This document shows positions 17,600-25,908 of a DNA stretch of 64,000 nucleotides, piece after piece. Origin of the DNA: Pseudogracilibacillus auburnensis (lineage in GTDB: Bacteria; Bacillota; Bacilli; Bacillales; Amphibacillaceae); the NCBI RefSeq assembly GCF_003201975.1, contig NZ_QJJQ01000002.1, positions 124,001-188,000 of the forward strand. Reading direction: 5' to 3'. The notes below the pieces were generated by a model. It was given only the letters and a program-made list of their open reading frames with translations, ran no database searches and was not told where the DNA came from. The position numbers and the translations under genes were made by a program. Numbering within the stretch: position 1 is the stretch's first letter; each line of letters begins with the position of its first letter.

Positions 17600-18340
17600 C
17601 TAAAGTTGATTAACATCCAGTAAAGAAGAAGACTCTTTATCTAAATATAAGGTAAAATCCTTATGATCCTTTAATGCAGTTGCTGGTATTTTATTTGTTT
17701 TTTCATTCTCCATGGTTTCTTTAATCGCTTTAGCTTTGCTCGAAAATGGTACAGGAGAAATAATTACTTTACTTTGCAAGATTTGATAAACCGACATCGT
17801 AATCGCTTGCTTTGGCACATCATCCATCGTTTTAAACCAACCTTCTCCTACTTGTTGCTTCTTACAAGCATCGTCTAAATTGACTAAAATAAAAGGCTCT
17901 TTTGTATCAAAATTTGCAGGTGGATCATTAAATGCAATATGGGCATTTTCGCCAATCCCAATGAGTGCAACATCAATCGGGCTTTCACGAATTACCATGT
18001 TTAAATTTTTGATATTTTCTTCTATATTTCCTTCTCCATCTACGAAGTATGATTCCTTTAAGGTTACTTTACTTGTAAAACGTTCCTTTAAATATTTCCT
18101 AAAACTTGCTTGATGTTTTTCAGATAGATCTACATATTCATCTAAATGAAACATTTCAACTTTTTCCCAATCAACTTCTTGATTGATTAAATATCTAATA
18201 GTTTCAAATTGTGATTTTCCAGTTGATAATAATAATCGAGCAGAATTTTTTTCCGCAATCGCTTTATTTAATATCCTTGCACAATGTTGAGCTGTTGCCT
18301 CACCCAATTCTACTGAATCTTCCAAAATTTTGATATTCAT
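17600..18340 (-). CDS. NagB-like deaminase/isomerase, divergent subfamily
   Basis: This 246-residue protein has the glucosamine-6-phosphate deaminase fold. HLDEYV (65-70) is the conserved family motif, but the P-loop-like phosphate site reads STGKSQFET (39-47) instead of the usual PTGGTP. The active-site loop reads GENAHIAFND (130-139), where canonical NagB has GTDGHIAFNE, so Asp becomes Asn and Glu becomes Asp. It belongs to a divergent subfamily often loosely annotated as glucosamine-6-phosphate deaminase. Flanked by UxaE and an ABC binding protein, it may instead deaminate an aminohexuronate to a ketouronate. That is inference; true glucosamine-6-phosphate or galactosamine-6-phosphate activity remains possible. 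Confidence 0.82.
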   Translation of the reverse strand: MNIKILEDSVELGEATAQHCARILNKAIAEKNSARLLLSTGKSQFETIRYLINQEVDWEKVEMFHLDEYVDLSEKHQASFRKYLKERFTSKVTLKESYFVDGEGNIEENIKNLNMVIRESPIDVALIGIGENAHIAFNDPPANFDTKEPFILVNLDDACKKQQVGEGWFKTMDDVPKQAITMSVYQILQSKVIISPVPFSSKAKAIKETMENEKTNKIPATALKDHKDFTLYLDKESSSLLDVNQL

Positions 18341-18371
18341 TGTTTAGCACTCCTATATTCATTTTGAATAA

Positions 18372-19667
18372 TTAAATATCTTTATCTATTCCGTCAATTT
18401 CTTCTTCAAGAATTGTAATAAATGTATCTAAATCAATGTCACCCATTAAATATTTTTGAAGGTGCATTGGCATGTTTTTCTCAATAACTGTATATTCACT
18501 GTAATATGGTGCTGTTTGGGATATTTCAATAATTTCTACTAATGTTTCTTTCCAATCAGCATCAATTTTTTCAAATCCTGCTTTCATCACTGGGAGCTTC
18601 CCCCATTCTTCTGCTACCGCTACTTGAATATCTGGGTTCATTAACGCCTCTTGGATAAATTGTATCGCAAGCTCTTGTTCTTCCGATGCTTTTGGAACGA
18701 GAATCCCTGCAGTAAATGCTCTGGAACCATTTATATCCGAACCTGGGATTGGAATAACATCTGTTTTTCCTTCCCCTATAAAGGACACTGCTTCAGCTGC
18801 ATGAGCACCAGTTTCAAGAACCATCGCCATTTGTCCAGAATTATATGCATTACGTCCTGCATCTTTGTTTGTAAAAGTTTCCACTGAAAAAACGCCATCA
18901 TCTACTCCTTTTTTCCAAATTTCTAATATTTCACGCATTTTAGGAGTGTCATAAGAGAGAACACCATCCTTCTCATACGTTCCATCCGCTGCAATTTTAG
19001 TCGCTAACATCATAGAAGCTGCATTAGGTCCCCATTGGATAGATGTTACTTCTTTCCCATCACCTTTTAATTTTTTAGCATATTCATATATTTCTTCCCA
19101 CGTTTCTGGAACAAGAATATTCCCTTCCGCATCGACATATTCAGCTTCTTCAAACATTTCAGTATTAATATTAACTGCATATGTCTCTAAGCTTATTGGT
19201 ATTGCAAATTGAGTATCGTTCACGTTTGCATAGGACAAAGTATTCCCTACAAAGTTATCTTTTGCAGTATCACCTTCAAAAAAATTAGTATCATCAAAAT
19301 CGATAAGTAAATCCTGTTTTAAAAACTGTACAGCATTTGCTAAACCATCTGTTAAAACAATATCAACGTCTGTTTCCCCTTTACTCCACTTTAATGCGAA
19401 GGTAGAGAGTGCATCTTTGTCAGGGTAAGGTTTTAGGTTCACTGTAACGTCTGGATATTTATCCTCAAAATAATTAATAGCTTCATCTAAATGCAACTTT
19501 TCTTCCATCCAAGCATCTGGAGCTACATTTAATACCTTTGCCCCATCAGAACTTGTACCACTTCCCTCGACATCATTACTACTTTCCTCAGACTTAGAGC
19601 ATCCTATCAATAAGACGAATCCAAATAACAATATAGCAATATAACTAACAATTTGTTTTTTAAACAT
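18372..19667 (-). CDS. ABC sugar-binding lipoprotein
   Basis: This 431-residue extracellular solute-binding protein is of the family-1 (maltose-binding-like) type. The signal peptide ends in LLIGCS, giving a lipid-anchored Cys at about residue 23, followed by a flexible Ser/Gly/Asp-rich linker. The mature part has typical features: DAWMEEK near the start, WKKGVDDGVFS, and GQMAMVLETG in the middle. It captures the sugar for the two permeases encoded just upstream. The ligand is not predictable from sequence, but the operon suggests a uronate- or amino-sugar-containing compound. Confidence 0.9.
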   Translation of the reverse strand: MFKKQIVSYIAILLFGFVLLIGCSKSEESSNDVEGSGTSSDGAKVLNVAPDAWMEEKLHLDEAINYFEDKYPDVTVNLKPYPDKDALSTFALKWSKGETDVDIVLTDGLANAVQFLKQDLLIDFDDTNFFEGDTAKDNFVGNTLSYANVNDTQFAIPISLETYAVNINTEMFEEAEYVDAEGNILVPETWEEIYEYAKKLKGDGKEVTSIQWGPNAASMMLATKIAADGTYEKDGVLSYDTPKMREILEIWKKGVDDGVFSVETFTNKDAGRNAYNSGQMAMVLETGAHAAEAVSFIGEGKTDVIPIPGSDINGSRAFTAGILVPKASEEQELAIQFIQEALMNPDIQVAVAEEWGKLPVMKAGFEKIDADWKETLVEIIEISQTAPYYSEYTVIEKNMPMHLQKYLMGDIDLDTFITILEEEIDGIDKDI

Positions 19668-19747
19668 TGTTTACCCTCTCTCCATTTAATATTTTCAAAA
19701 CAATGTTGAAACAATTTTTCTAAAATACTCTATTTATGCTCACCTCC

Positions 19748-20569
19748 TTAACCTTTAATAGACCCTTGTGATAATCCTTCGACAACTTGTTTTTGAAATA
19801 AGATAAAGATAATGATTGGTGGCAACATGGATAAAGTAATAACTGCAGATAATGTTCCTAATGCCCATGCTTCCCCTTTAAGTAAAGTAAGACCGACAGT
19901 TAATGGCATGGCAATTTGATCTGTAGCAAGTACTTTAGCCATTGTATATTCACCCCAAATCACATAAAAGGAAAAAATAATAACGGTAATTAAACCATTT
20001 CTGGCCATAGGCAACATTATTCTCCACCAAGTTTGAAAAATTCCACACCCATCTATTTGTGCCGATTCTTCAATCTCTTTCGGAATTCCAATAAATGCAG
20101 CTCTCATAATAAAGATTGAAAATGGTAGTCCAACTGCAACATTGGGCAAGATTAATCCTAGTCTAGTATTGAGTAATCCTAAGCTATCTTCTAATAGATA
20201 CATCGGTATTAGAAAAACAGCTATCGGAAGCGTAATGACGAGTAATAATGCAACTAAAATGATGTGACTACCTTTGAAAGGGAGCCTTGCAAAAGCATAC
20301 CCTGCAAGCGAACTTAAAATTGCAATTAAAAGTACACCTGAAACCGTTATCAAAACAGAATTCATAAAATAATCAATAAAATGTCCCTCTAGTATACTTT
20401 CATAGTTTGTAAAAATTATTTCTCTCGGAAAAAAACTTTGTGGTACTTGAAAGATTTCATTTTCCGATTTAAACGAATTAAATAATGCATATATAAATGG
20501 AGTTAAGAAAAATACTGTAGATGTTGCTAAAACAACATATAAAACAACCACCCAAAACCATTTTTTCAA
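19748..20569 (-). CDS. ABC sugar permease, MalG type
   Basis: This 273-residue membrane protein has six predicted helices, with the carbohydrate-importer EAA loop at EIEESAQIDGCGIFQTWW. It is the second permease of the sugar importer, at the usual 270-280 length. Twelve bases separate it from the MalF-type gene. The operon has no ATPase gene; in Bacillus, MsmX-type shared ATPases energise such importers, so one encoded elsewhere is expected to serve here. Confidence 0.92.
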   Translation of the reverse strand: MKKWFWVVVLYVVLATSTVFFLTPFIYALFNSFKSENEIFQVPQSFFPREIIFTNYESILEGHFIDYFMNSVLITVSGVLLIAILSSLAGYAFARLPFKGSHIILVALLLVITLPIAVFLIPMYLLEDSLGLLNTRLGLILPNVAVGLPFSIFIMRAAFIGIPKEIEESAQIDGCGIFQTWWRIMLPMARNGLITVIIFSFYVIWGEYTMAKVLATDQIAMPLTVGLTLLKGEAWALGTLSAVITLSMLPPIIIFILFQKQVVEGLSQGSIKG

Positions 20570-20581
20570 TGTGTGTTCCCC

Positions 20582-21499
20582 CTATATGTCTTCTCGACTT
20601 CTATTAATATGGAAGTTTATTAAAGAGAATACTAATGTAATAATCCCTAAAATATAGGCCATTGCTGAAGCATATCCCATTTCAAACCTTGTAAAAGCTG
20701 TAAAATAAATTTCTTGGTACATTACTAGTGTGGACGTTCCCGGTCCACCATGTGTCATCACCATTGGCTCTACAAATACTTTTAACGCTTGAATAATTGC
20801 CCAAATACCTGTTAATATGTAAGCTTCTCTTAAGTTTGGTAATATGACATAGAAAATCTTTTTCCATCCAGTTGCCCCATCCACTTCAGCTGCTTCCAAA
20901 ATATCCGGAGAAATCGATTGCAACCCACCTAAAAATAAAATTGTTACAAACCCTATCGTTGCCCATAACCCTACTCCGATAATACTACCCATAGCCGTTT
21001 TACCTTCAGTAAGCCAACCTCGTGTTAGCTGTTCTAACCCAAGAATATCACCGAGAAAATAATTCAATAAACCAATATTTTCTTGTAGAATCCATGTAAA
21101 AACGATGGAAGCCAATGATAATGGCACTACAATTGGAATAAAGATTGAAGTTCTAAAAAAAGCATTAAACTTTTTCACATTAAAAAGTGTGAGCGCTAAG
21201 AAAAGTGAAATAACCATCACTGAGATAAAGTAAATACTAGAATAAATTAATGTATTTTTCATCGAAACTCTAAAAGTCGGATCTTGAAAAGCATTTTTAT
21301 AGTTCTCAAATCCAACAAAACTAGGTGAAGCATCTGTAACATAGTTATAATCCTGTAAGCTCATAAAAGCACTGTACATGATTGGATAAAACATAAATGC
21401 AAAGACAAAAATAAAAGCCGGAAGAATAAATAAAATCCCATAGAGTCTTTTTTGACGTTGCAAACTCATACTTTTTTTTCGTTTTTTAACTTGCTCCAT
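20582..21499 (-). CDS. ABC sugar permease, MalF type
   Basis: This 305-residue protein has an N-terminal basic segment and six helices. The EAA loop reads ILEAAEVDGATGWKKIF, as expected for carbohydrate uptake-1 family permeases. It pairs with the MalG-type protein to form the membrane channel. Its ATG lies 14 bases inside the end of the nagA-like gene, so translation is coupled and it belongs to the same operon. GGGGGG a few bases upstream serves as ribosome site. Confidence 0.92.
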   Translation of the reverse strand: MEQVKKRKKSMSLQRQKRLYGILFILPAFIFVFAFMFYPIMYSAFMSLQDYNYVTDASPSFVGFENYKNAFQDPTFRVSMKNTLIYSSIYFISVMVISLFLALTLFNVKKFNAFFRTSIFIPIVVPLSLASIVFTWILQENIGLLNYFLGDILGLEQLTRGWLTEGKTAMGSIIGVGLWATIGFVTILFLGGLQSISPDILEAAEVDGATGWKKIFYVILPNLREAYILTGIWAIIQALKVFVEPMVMTHGGPGTSTLVMYQEIYFTAFTRFEMGYASAMAYILGIITLVFSLINFHINRSREDI

Positions 21500-22676
21500 A
21501 AGAACCCCCCTTACTCTTATTTATCTCATAGACAATTTCACCATTTGAAATTGTTTTTACTATTTTAAAATTATTATTTTCGTTACTAAAAATAATAAAG
21601 TTAGCTGGAGAGTTGACTCGTAAACTACCCGTTCCATCTTTATCTAATCCAAAAAGTTGTGCGGGATGGTGAGAAGCCATCAAAATAGCATTTTTCAAAT
21701 CACATATCCCCATTTTCACTAAATTTTCCACCCCTCTATTTAAAGGAACGGCAGATCCAGCCAATATATCCGGGGTATTTGCCAGATGTAACAAACCATT
21801 TTCCTGTAAAACGACATCTCTATTAATATTTGTTTTATAATTTCCTGGTGGCATTCCAGCCAAACTAACTGCATCACTAGTAATGATTGCTTTCTTTCCT
21901 TTTGTTCGAATCATTACTTTTAGCACCGATTTTGGCAGGTGATGCCCATCTGCAATGATCCCGGCCCATAGATTATCTTCTGCTAATTGCGACCATATAT
22001 AATTTGGATGGCGTTTAATAGATGGATGGGCTCCATTACCTAAATGTGTACTCATCGTAGCACCGGCTTCGACTGCTTTCTGAATATCGTCCTCTGTAGC
22101 ATTACAGTGACCAATAGCTGCAACAATTCCCAATTCATAAAGAGCTTTAATAAACTCAATTGAGCCCGTTTTTTCAGGTGCTAAAGTAACTTTACAAATA
22201 AGATTATTTGAAATGGTGAGCCAATCATTTAATTCTTCTATGTCTGGATCTCTTACCCACTCTTTATTGTGAGCACCTCTAGGTCCGTCTTCTTCCGAAA
22301 TATAAGGTCCTTCTACATGAATCCCAATAACTGATTTTTTCACAAGTGGATATGTTTCATAAGCTTTTGATATAACCTTTATACAATGCAACATTCTTTC
22401 TCTCGTTCCTGTTACAACAGTTGGACAAAATTGTGTTACTCCAACTTTATGGAGCTCTTTCACCACATTTAACACCGTCTCTTCTGTTGTTTCAAATCCA
22501 TTTAAATCATAACCTCCTATACCATTCACTTGTATATCGATCAGACCAGGGGCTATCCAATGCTTACACTCTTCTTCTGTCTTCTGAATAGAAGAAATAG
22601 TGCCATTTTCTACTTTTATTTCAATGGACTCTTCACTTATCCAATGCTTCCCTTTATAAAACATCAAAACTTCCAT
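21486..22676 (-). CDS. NagA-like N-acetyl-sugar deacetylase, divergent
   Basis: This 396-residue amidohydrolase is of N-acetylglucosamine-6-phosphate deacetylase type. The metal and catalytic residues are present: Glu122 in HVEGPY, His190 in IGHCNA, His211 in THLGNGAHP, and the general base Asp268 in TSDAV. The segment THLGNGAHP replaces the THLYNAM of well-studied NagA, a region that contacts the sugar phosphate, and ADGHHLP follows at 242-248. So the substrate may not be phosphorylated. The first ATG lies almost on the AAGGG site, and residue 5 (ATG at 22664) may be the real start. The operon has no amino-sugar kinase, which also argues for an unphosphorylated substrate. Confidence 0.85.
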   Translation of the reverse strand: MEVLMFYKGKHWISEESIEIKVENGTISSIQKTEEECKHWIAPGLIDIQVNGIGGYDLNGFETTEETVLNVVKELHKVGVTQFCPTVVTGTRERMLHCIKVISKAYETYPLVKKSVIGIHVEGPYISEEDGPRGAHNKEWVRDPDIEELNDWLTISNNLICKVTLAPEKTGSIEFIKALYELGIVAAIGHCNATEDDIQKAVEAGATMSTHLGNGAHPSIKRHPNYIWSQLAEDNLWAGIIADGHHLPKSVLKVMIRTKGKKAIITSDAVSLAGMPPGNYKTNINRDVVLQENGLLHLANTPDILAGSAVPLNRGVENLVKMGICDLKNAILMASHHPAQLFGLDKDGTGSLRVNSPANFIIFSNENNNFKIVKTISNGEIVYEINKSKGGSYGAS

Positions 22677-22722
22677 TCCCTTCTCTATAATAGTTCATAC
22701 ACTATTTAATTTATTGGATGAT

Positions 22723-23685
22723 TCATCTATCAATTTTCTTTCTATTTTCAAACCTACTTATCGCTTCATCTAAATAAGGTAATCCTTCATTGTCTCCATA
22801 GACTTCTACTACCATTGCCCCTATTGTGTTAGCAAACTTTAACACTTTTTCAGGTTCCCAATCATGTAACAACCCATAAATTGCTCCAGCACCAAAGCCA
22901 TCCCCTGCTCCAACGACATCTACCACTTTTGTAGTATGGATAGAATCACATGTATAAAGCTGCTCATTCGTCCATAACTTCGCACCCTTTTCACCTAATT
23001 TTATGAATAGGTGAGAAATTGCGTATCTTTTTGCATTATAAATTATTTGATCAACATCTTGAGTGCCAAATAAAAGTTCTGCTTCATCTATTCCAGCTAA
23101 CAAATAGTCAACTTCTGGTAGCCATCGCAACAATGTATCTTTTGCTTTCTTTTCACTCCAAAGTTTCAACCTGATATTTGGATCTAACGAAATCTTTAAT
23201 TTATGTTTTTTGGCTAGTTGTATTGCCGCATCAATAATTCCAATATTCCGACTATTTATTGATGGAAATACACCTGATATATGTAATAACCGTGACTTTC
23301 TAAACACGTCTTCATTCAACGAACTCGGTGTTAACGTTAGTGTAGGTGATTTATAACGGTAATAATATGTCTCCGAAAAACCTCCCTCTCTTAACTCCTT
23401 AAAGTTTAATGAAGTTGGATGGTCTTTGACTAATTTTACTTCTGAAACATCTATTCCTTCTCCACGAAGAAAATTATAAATAAACCTTCCAAACTCGTCA
23501 TCTCCAATTCTACTAAGAAATGTAGTTTGAAGACCCAAACGAGCACAACCTATAGCAATGTTTAGTTCGGCTCCTCCTACTTTTTTCTTGAATGAATCAA
23601 CGAACCTTAATGGTCCTGAAACAGATGGATCAAAAGTTATCATCGCATCTCCTATTGTAATAACGTCAATCAATCCTATCACCAA
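22723..23685 (-). CDS. kdgK: 2-keto-3-deoxygluconate kinase, PfkB family
   Basis: This protein of about 320 residues is a PfkB/ribokinase-fold sugar kinase. The N-terminal GDAMITFDP and KKVGGAELNIAIG segments and the C-terminal DVVGAGDGFGAGA motif (catalytic Asp, anion hole) are clear. In this setting the substrate is almost surely 2-keto-3-deoxygluconate, giving the KDPG that KdgA cleaves. The gene begins at a TTG (or the GTG three bases on) inside the last 20 bases of the lacI-type gene, so it is translationally coupled to it. It is the only kinase in the operon. Confidence 0.88.
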   Translation of the reverse strand: MVIGLIDVITIGDAMITFDPSVSGPLRFVDSFKKKVGGAELNIAIGCARLGLQTTFLSRIGDDEFGRFIYNFLRGEGIDVSEVKLVKDHPTSLNFKELREGGFSETYYYRYKSPTLTLTPSSLNEDVFRKSRLLHISGVFPSINSRNIGIIDAAIQLAKKHKLKISLDPNIRLKLWSEKKAKDTLLRWLPEVDYLLAGIDEAELLFGTQDVDQIIYNAKRYAISHLFIKLGEKGAKLWTNEQLYTCDSIHTTKVVDVVGAGDGFGAGAIYGLLHDWEPEKVLKFANTIGAMVVEVYGDNEGLPYLDEAISRFENRKKIDR

Positions 23686-24697
23686 CTCTCTCTACTGAAC
23701 CTCTAACGATTAACGATGGATCATAACGATAAATAGTTGGTTTATTTTTCGTTTGTTTATTATTTATTTTTTCTAGTAATATTTCTGCTGCTTTAGTTCC
23801 CATATCAATAGTAGGTTGTACAATTGTAGTTAAAGGCGGTGTATGAATAGCAGCAAATGAAACTTCATCCACTGTTATTAATCCAATATCCTTTCCAATT
23901 TTTATTCCGTTATCAAAAGTGTAAGATAATATTTCCATCAACGTTAAATCATTTCCTGAAATAATTGCTGTCGGTGGTTCAGATAGAGTGAAAAGTTCAG
24001 TTAACTTTTGTTTAATCAGAGATAATTCTGCTCCTTTTATGTACTCCTGATTAATTTGAATATGTCTCTTTTTTAATGCTTCTTTGTATCCTTGGATCCT
24101 CTCTACTCTAGGAGTCACATTATCAATTAAAGAAGTCGTAACAATTGCAATCTTTTCATGTCCATTTTCATATAGGCAATCGACTGCCAGCTCTGAAGCT
24201 TTTTTATTATCTAAAAGGACTGTATCGCTATCCAATCCATCCACAATTCTATCTAGGAAAACAAGGGGAAAATTTTCAGAAATCAATTTATTGTACATCT
24301 CCAAATTTCCACTAGTTGGAATGACAATTAAACCGTCAATTTGTTTTGAAAGCAATGTCTCTAAATAGTTTTTTTCTTTTTCGGAATCATCATCAGCATT
24401 ACAAATGATAGTAGAAATACCATTTTCATTACACACGTTTTCAATAGCTCTAATTACTTGCGTGGAATATGCATGTAAAATATTTGCTACAATGACCCCA
24501 ATCGTTGAAGTACTTTTCTTCTTTAAACTTCTCGCTATTACATTCGGTTGATAATCCAATTCTTTAATTACTTTTTCAATTTTCATGCGAGTTTTCTCGC
24601 CCATATAATCAAAACGCTCGTTTAAGTATTGAGATACTGTACTTTTAGAAACACCTGCCTGATTCGCTACGTCTTCAATCGTAATTCTTTTTGTCAT
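23666..24697 (-). CDS. LacI-family repressor of the sugar-acid operon
   Basis: This 343-residue regulator has the N-terminal LacI helix-turn-helix (TIEDVANQAGVSKSTVSQYL) and hinge region (ARSLKKKSTSTIGVIVAN), followed by a periplasmic-binding-protein-like effector domain. It is the first gene of the operon. Immediately upstream is a perfect 16-bp palindrome ACTAAACCGGTTTAGT at the expected transcription start, the likely autoregulatory operator. KdgR-like sensing of KDG or a ketouronate is plausible but not shown by the sequence. The product is named only by family. Confidence 0.92.
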   Translation of the reverse strand: MTKRITIEDVANQAGVSKSTVSQYLNERFDYMGEKTRMKIEKVIKELDYQPNVIARSLKKKSTSTIGVIVANILHAYSTQVIRAIENVCNENGISTIICNADDDSEKEKNYLETLLSKQIDGLIVIPTSGNLEMYNKLISENFPLVFLDRIVDGLDSDTVLLDNKKASELAVDCLYENGHEKIAIVTTSLIDNVTPRVERIQGYKEALKKRHIQINQEYIKGAELSLIKQKLTELFTLSEPPTAIISGNDLTLMEILSYTFDNGIKIGKDIGLITVDEVSFAAIHTPPLTTIVQPTIDMGTKAAEILLEKINNKQTKNKPTIYRYDPSLIVRGSVERVGDRID

Positions 24698-24732
24698 TTG
24701 GTATCTTCCTTCTCCATTTTATAAACCGATTT

Positions 24733-24748
24733 ACTAAACCGGTTTAGT
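24733..24748. promoter_or_regulatory. LacI-type operator
   Basis: A perfect 16-bp palindrome with central CCGG (ACTAAACCGGTTTAGT) overlaps the predicted start point of the leftward operon promoter. A weaker related site (TAAACCGATTTA) lies beside it at 24722-24733. Central CG with A/T-rich arms is typical for LacI-family operators. Confidence 0.82.
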
Positions 24749-24750
24749 AG

Positions 24751-24779
24751 ATTATATAATAAATGAAAGCGTTTTACAA
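24751..24779 (-). promoter_or_regulatory. Sigma-A promoter of the sugar-acid operon
   Basis: On the minus strand a -35 box TTGTAA (24774-24779) and a perfect -10 box TATAAT (24751-24756) are separated by exactly 17 bases. The predicted start lies near 24744, inside the operator palindrome. Confidence 0.82.
24764..24777. promoter_or_regulatory. cre-like catabolite repression site
   Basis: TGAAAGCGTTTTAC matches the Bacillus cre consensus (TGWAANCGNTNWCA) at all but the last two positions. It lies in the spacer and -35 region of the operon promoter, where CcpA binding would block RNA polymerase. Confidence 0.65.
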
Positions 24780-24889
24780 GCTTTTTTTTAAAAGATTTTT
24801 TATTTTATCTCACACGGAGAAATATATGCTCGTTTTTTGGGTATCTTCCAGTTAAAATACCTTTCTCAATATGAATAGAATTTTTCAAT

Positions 24890-24925
24890 TAAAAATACGC
24901 AAAGAAAATAAATTTCATTGCGTAT
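24890..24925 (-). terminator. Rho-independent terminator, leftward
   Basis: ATACGCAA (24895-24902) pairs with TTGCGTAT (24918-24925). On the minus strand five T follow the stem. It lies 65 bp after the FAH-family gene and insulates the sugar-acid operon from the TrmB operon. Confidence 0.75.
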
Positions 24926-24990
24926 CATTCACGAAAGTTTTTTTCATCTTAATTTCAATCTTTCTTCGCTTTTTATAAAAGTCTTAAAAT

Positions 24991-25908
24991 TTACTTTTTA
25001 ATTGTATTCCTTAACACACCTATTTGTTCAATCGTAAGTTCTACTTCATCTCCATCTTGTAACCAAGGATGAACGCCTTCTCCGAACTCTAATAAACAAC
25101 CAGTTCCAACTGTTCCTGACCCAATAATATCTCCCGGATATAGTGTTGTGCCACTTGATGCTTGGGCAATCATTTCGTTAAATGAATAATAAATATTTTT
25201 GAAATTTCCTCGAGAAATAACTTTTCCATTGACAGAAGCTGTCATTTCTAAATCAAATCCTTTATTTTCTCGAAATGGCTCAAGTACCTTTGGCGTAACA
25301 ATACAAGGTCCAATGGAAGTAGCAAAATCTTTCCCTTTGGCGGGTCCAAGTCCAATCGGCATTTCTTTTAATTGGAGGTCACGTGCAGACCAATCATTAA
25401 AAATGGTATAACCAAAAATATATTCATCCGCTTCATCGACCGAAATGTTTTTCCCTTCTTTTCCGATGACGATGGCAATTTCTAATTCGTAATCCAGTTT
25501 TTCACAACCCGGTGGTCGTTCAATCCCCTCATTTGGATCATGAATGGTCGTATGATTAGTAAAATAAAATGCAGGTATTTTATACCAATTAGGATGTACT
25601 TGAATACCACTCGTTTTAGATGCATTTACGATATGATCTTCAAACGCCATAAAATCTCTTACACTATTTGGATTTCCCAATGGTGCATGCAGATTTACTT
25701 CCGTCACCGGAATACTGCTATTTTGGTCTATGTTATGATTTACTATTTCTTCTAGAATCGGCAAATTTCTTTCAGCATCTTCAATAAAAGAACGCATTGT
25801 ATGTGGTAGTTTACCTTCACTAATTTCCTCTATTGAATATACGTTATCATTGATCATCATCCCCGCTTGTTTTTTTCCATCAGCGATCGAGTATGTGATA
25901 AATTTCAT
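24991..25908 (-). CDS. Fumarylacetoacetate hydrolase family protein
   Basis: This 305-residue protein has the FAH C-terminal fold. The metal-binding acidic triad is suggested by YELEIAIVIGKEG (Glu-x-Glu) and the downstream FNDWSARDLQ. The GSGTVGTGCLLEFGEG segment is the family's terminal signature. Members hydrolyse or decarboxylate beta-diketo or acylpyruvate compounds in aromatic and hydroxy-acid catabolism. Its ATG lies 29 bases inside the preceding symporter gene, so it is coupled. It is the last gene of the TrmB operon; its exact substrate is unknown. Confidence 0.9.
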   Translation of the reverse strand: MKFITYSIADGKKQAGMMINDNVYSIEEISEGKLPHTMRSFIEDAERNLPILEEIVNHNIDQNSSIPVTEVNLHAPLGNPNSVRDFMAFEDHIVNASKTSGIQVHPNWYKIPAFYFTNHTTIHDPNEGIERPPGCEKLDYELEIAIVIGKEGKNISVDEADEYIFGYTIFNDWSARDLQLKEMPIGLGPAKGKDFATSIGPCIVTPKVLEPFRENKGFDLEMTASVNGKVISRGNFKNIYYSFNEMIAQASSGTTLYPGDIIGSGTVGTGCLLEFGEGVHPWLQDGDEVELTIEQIGVLRNTIKK

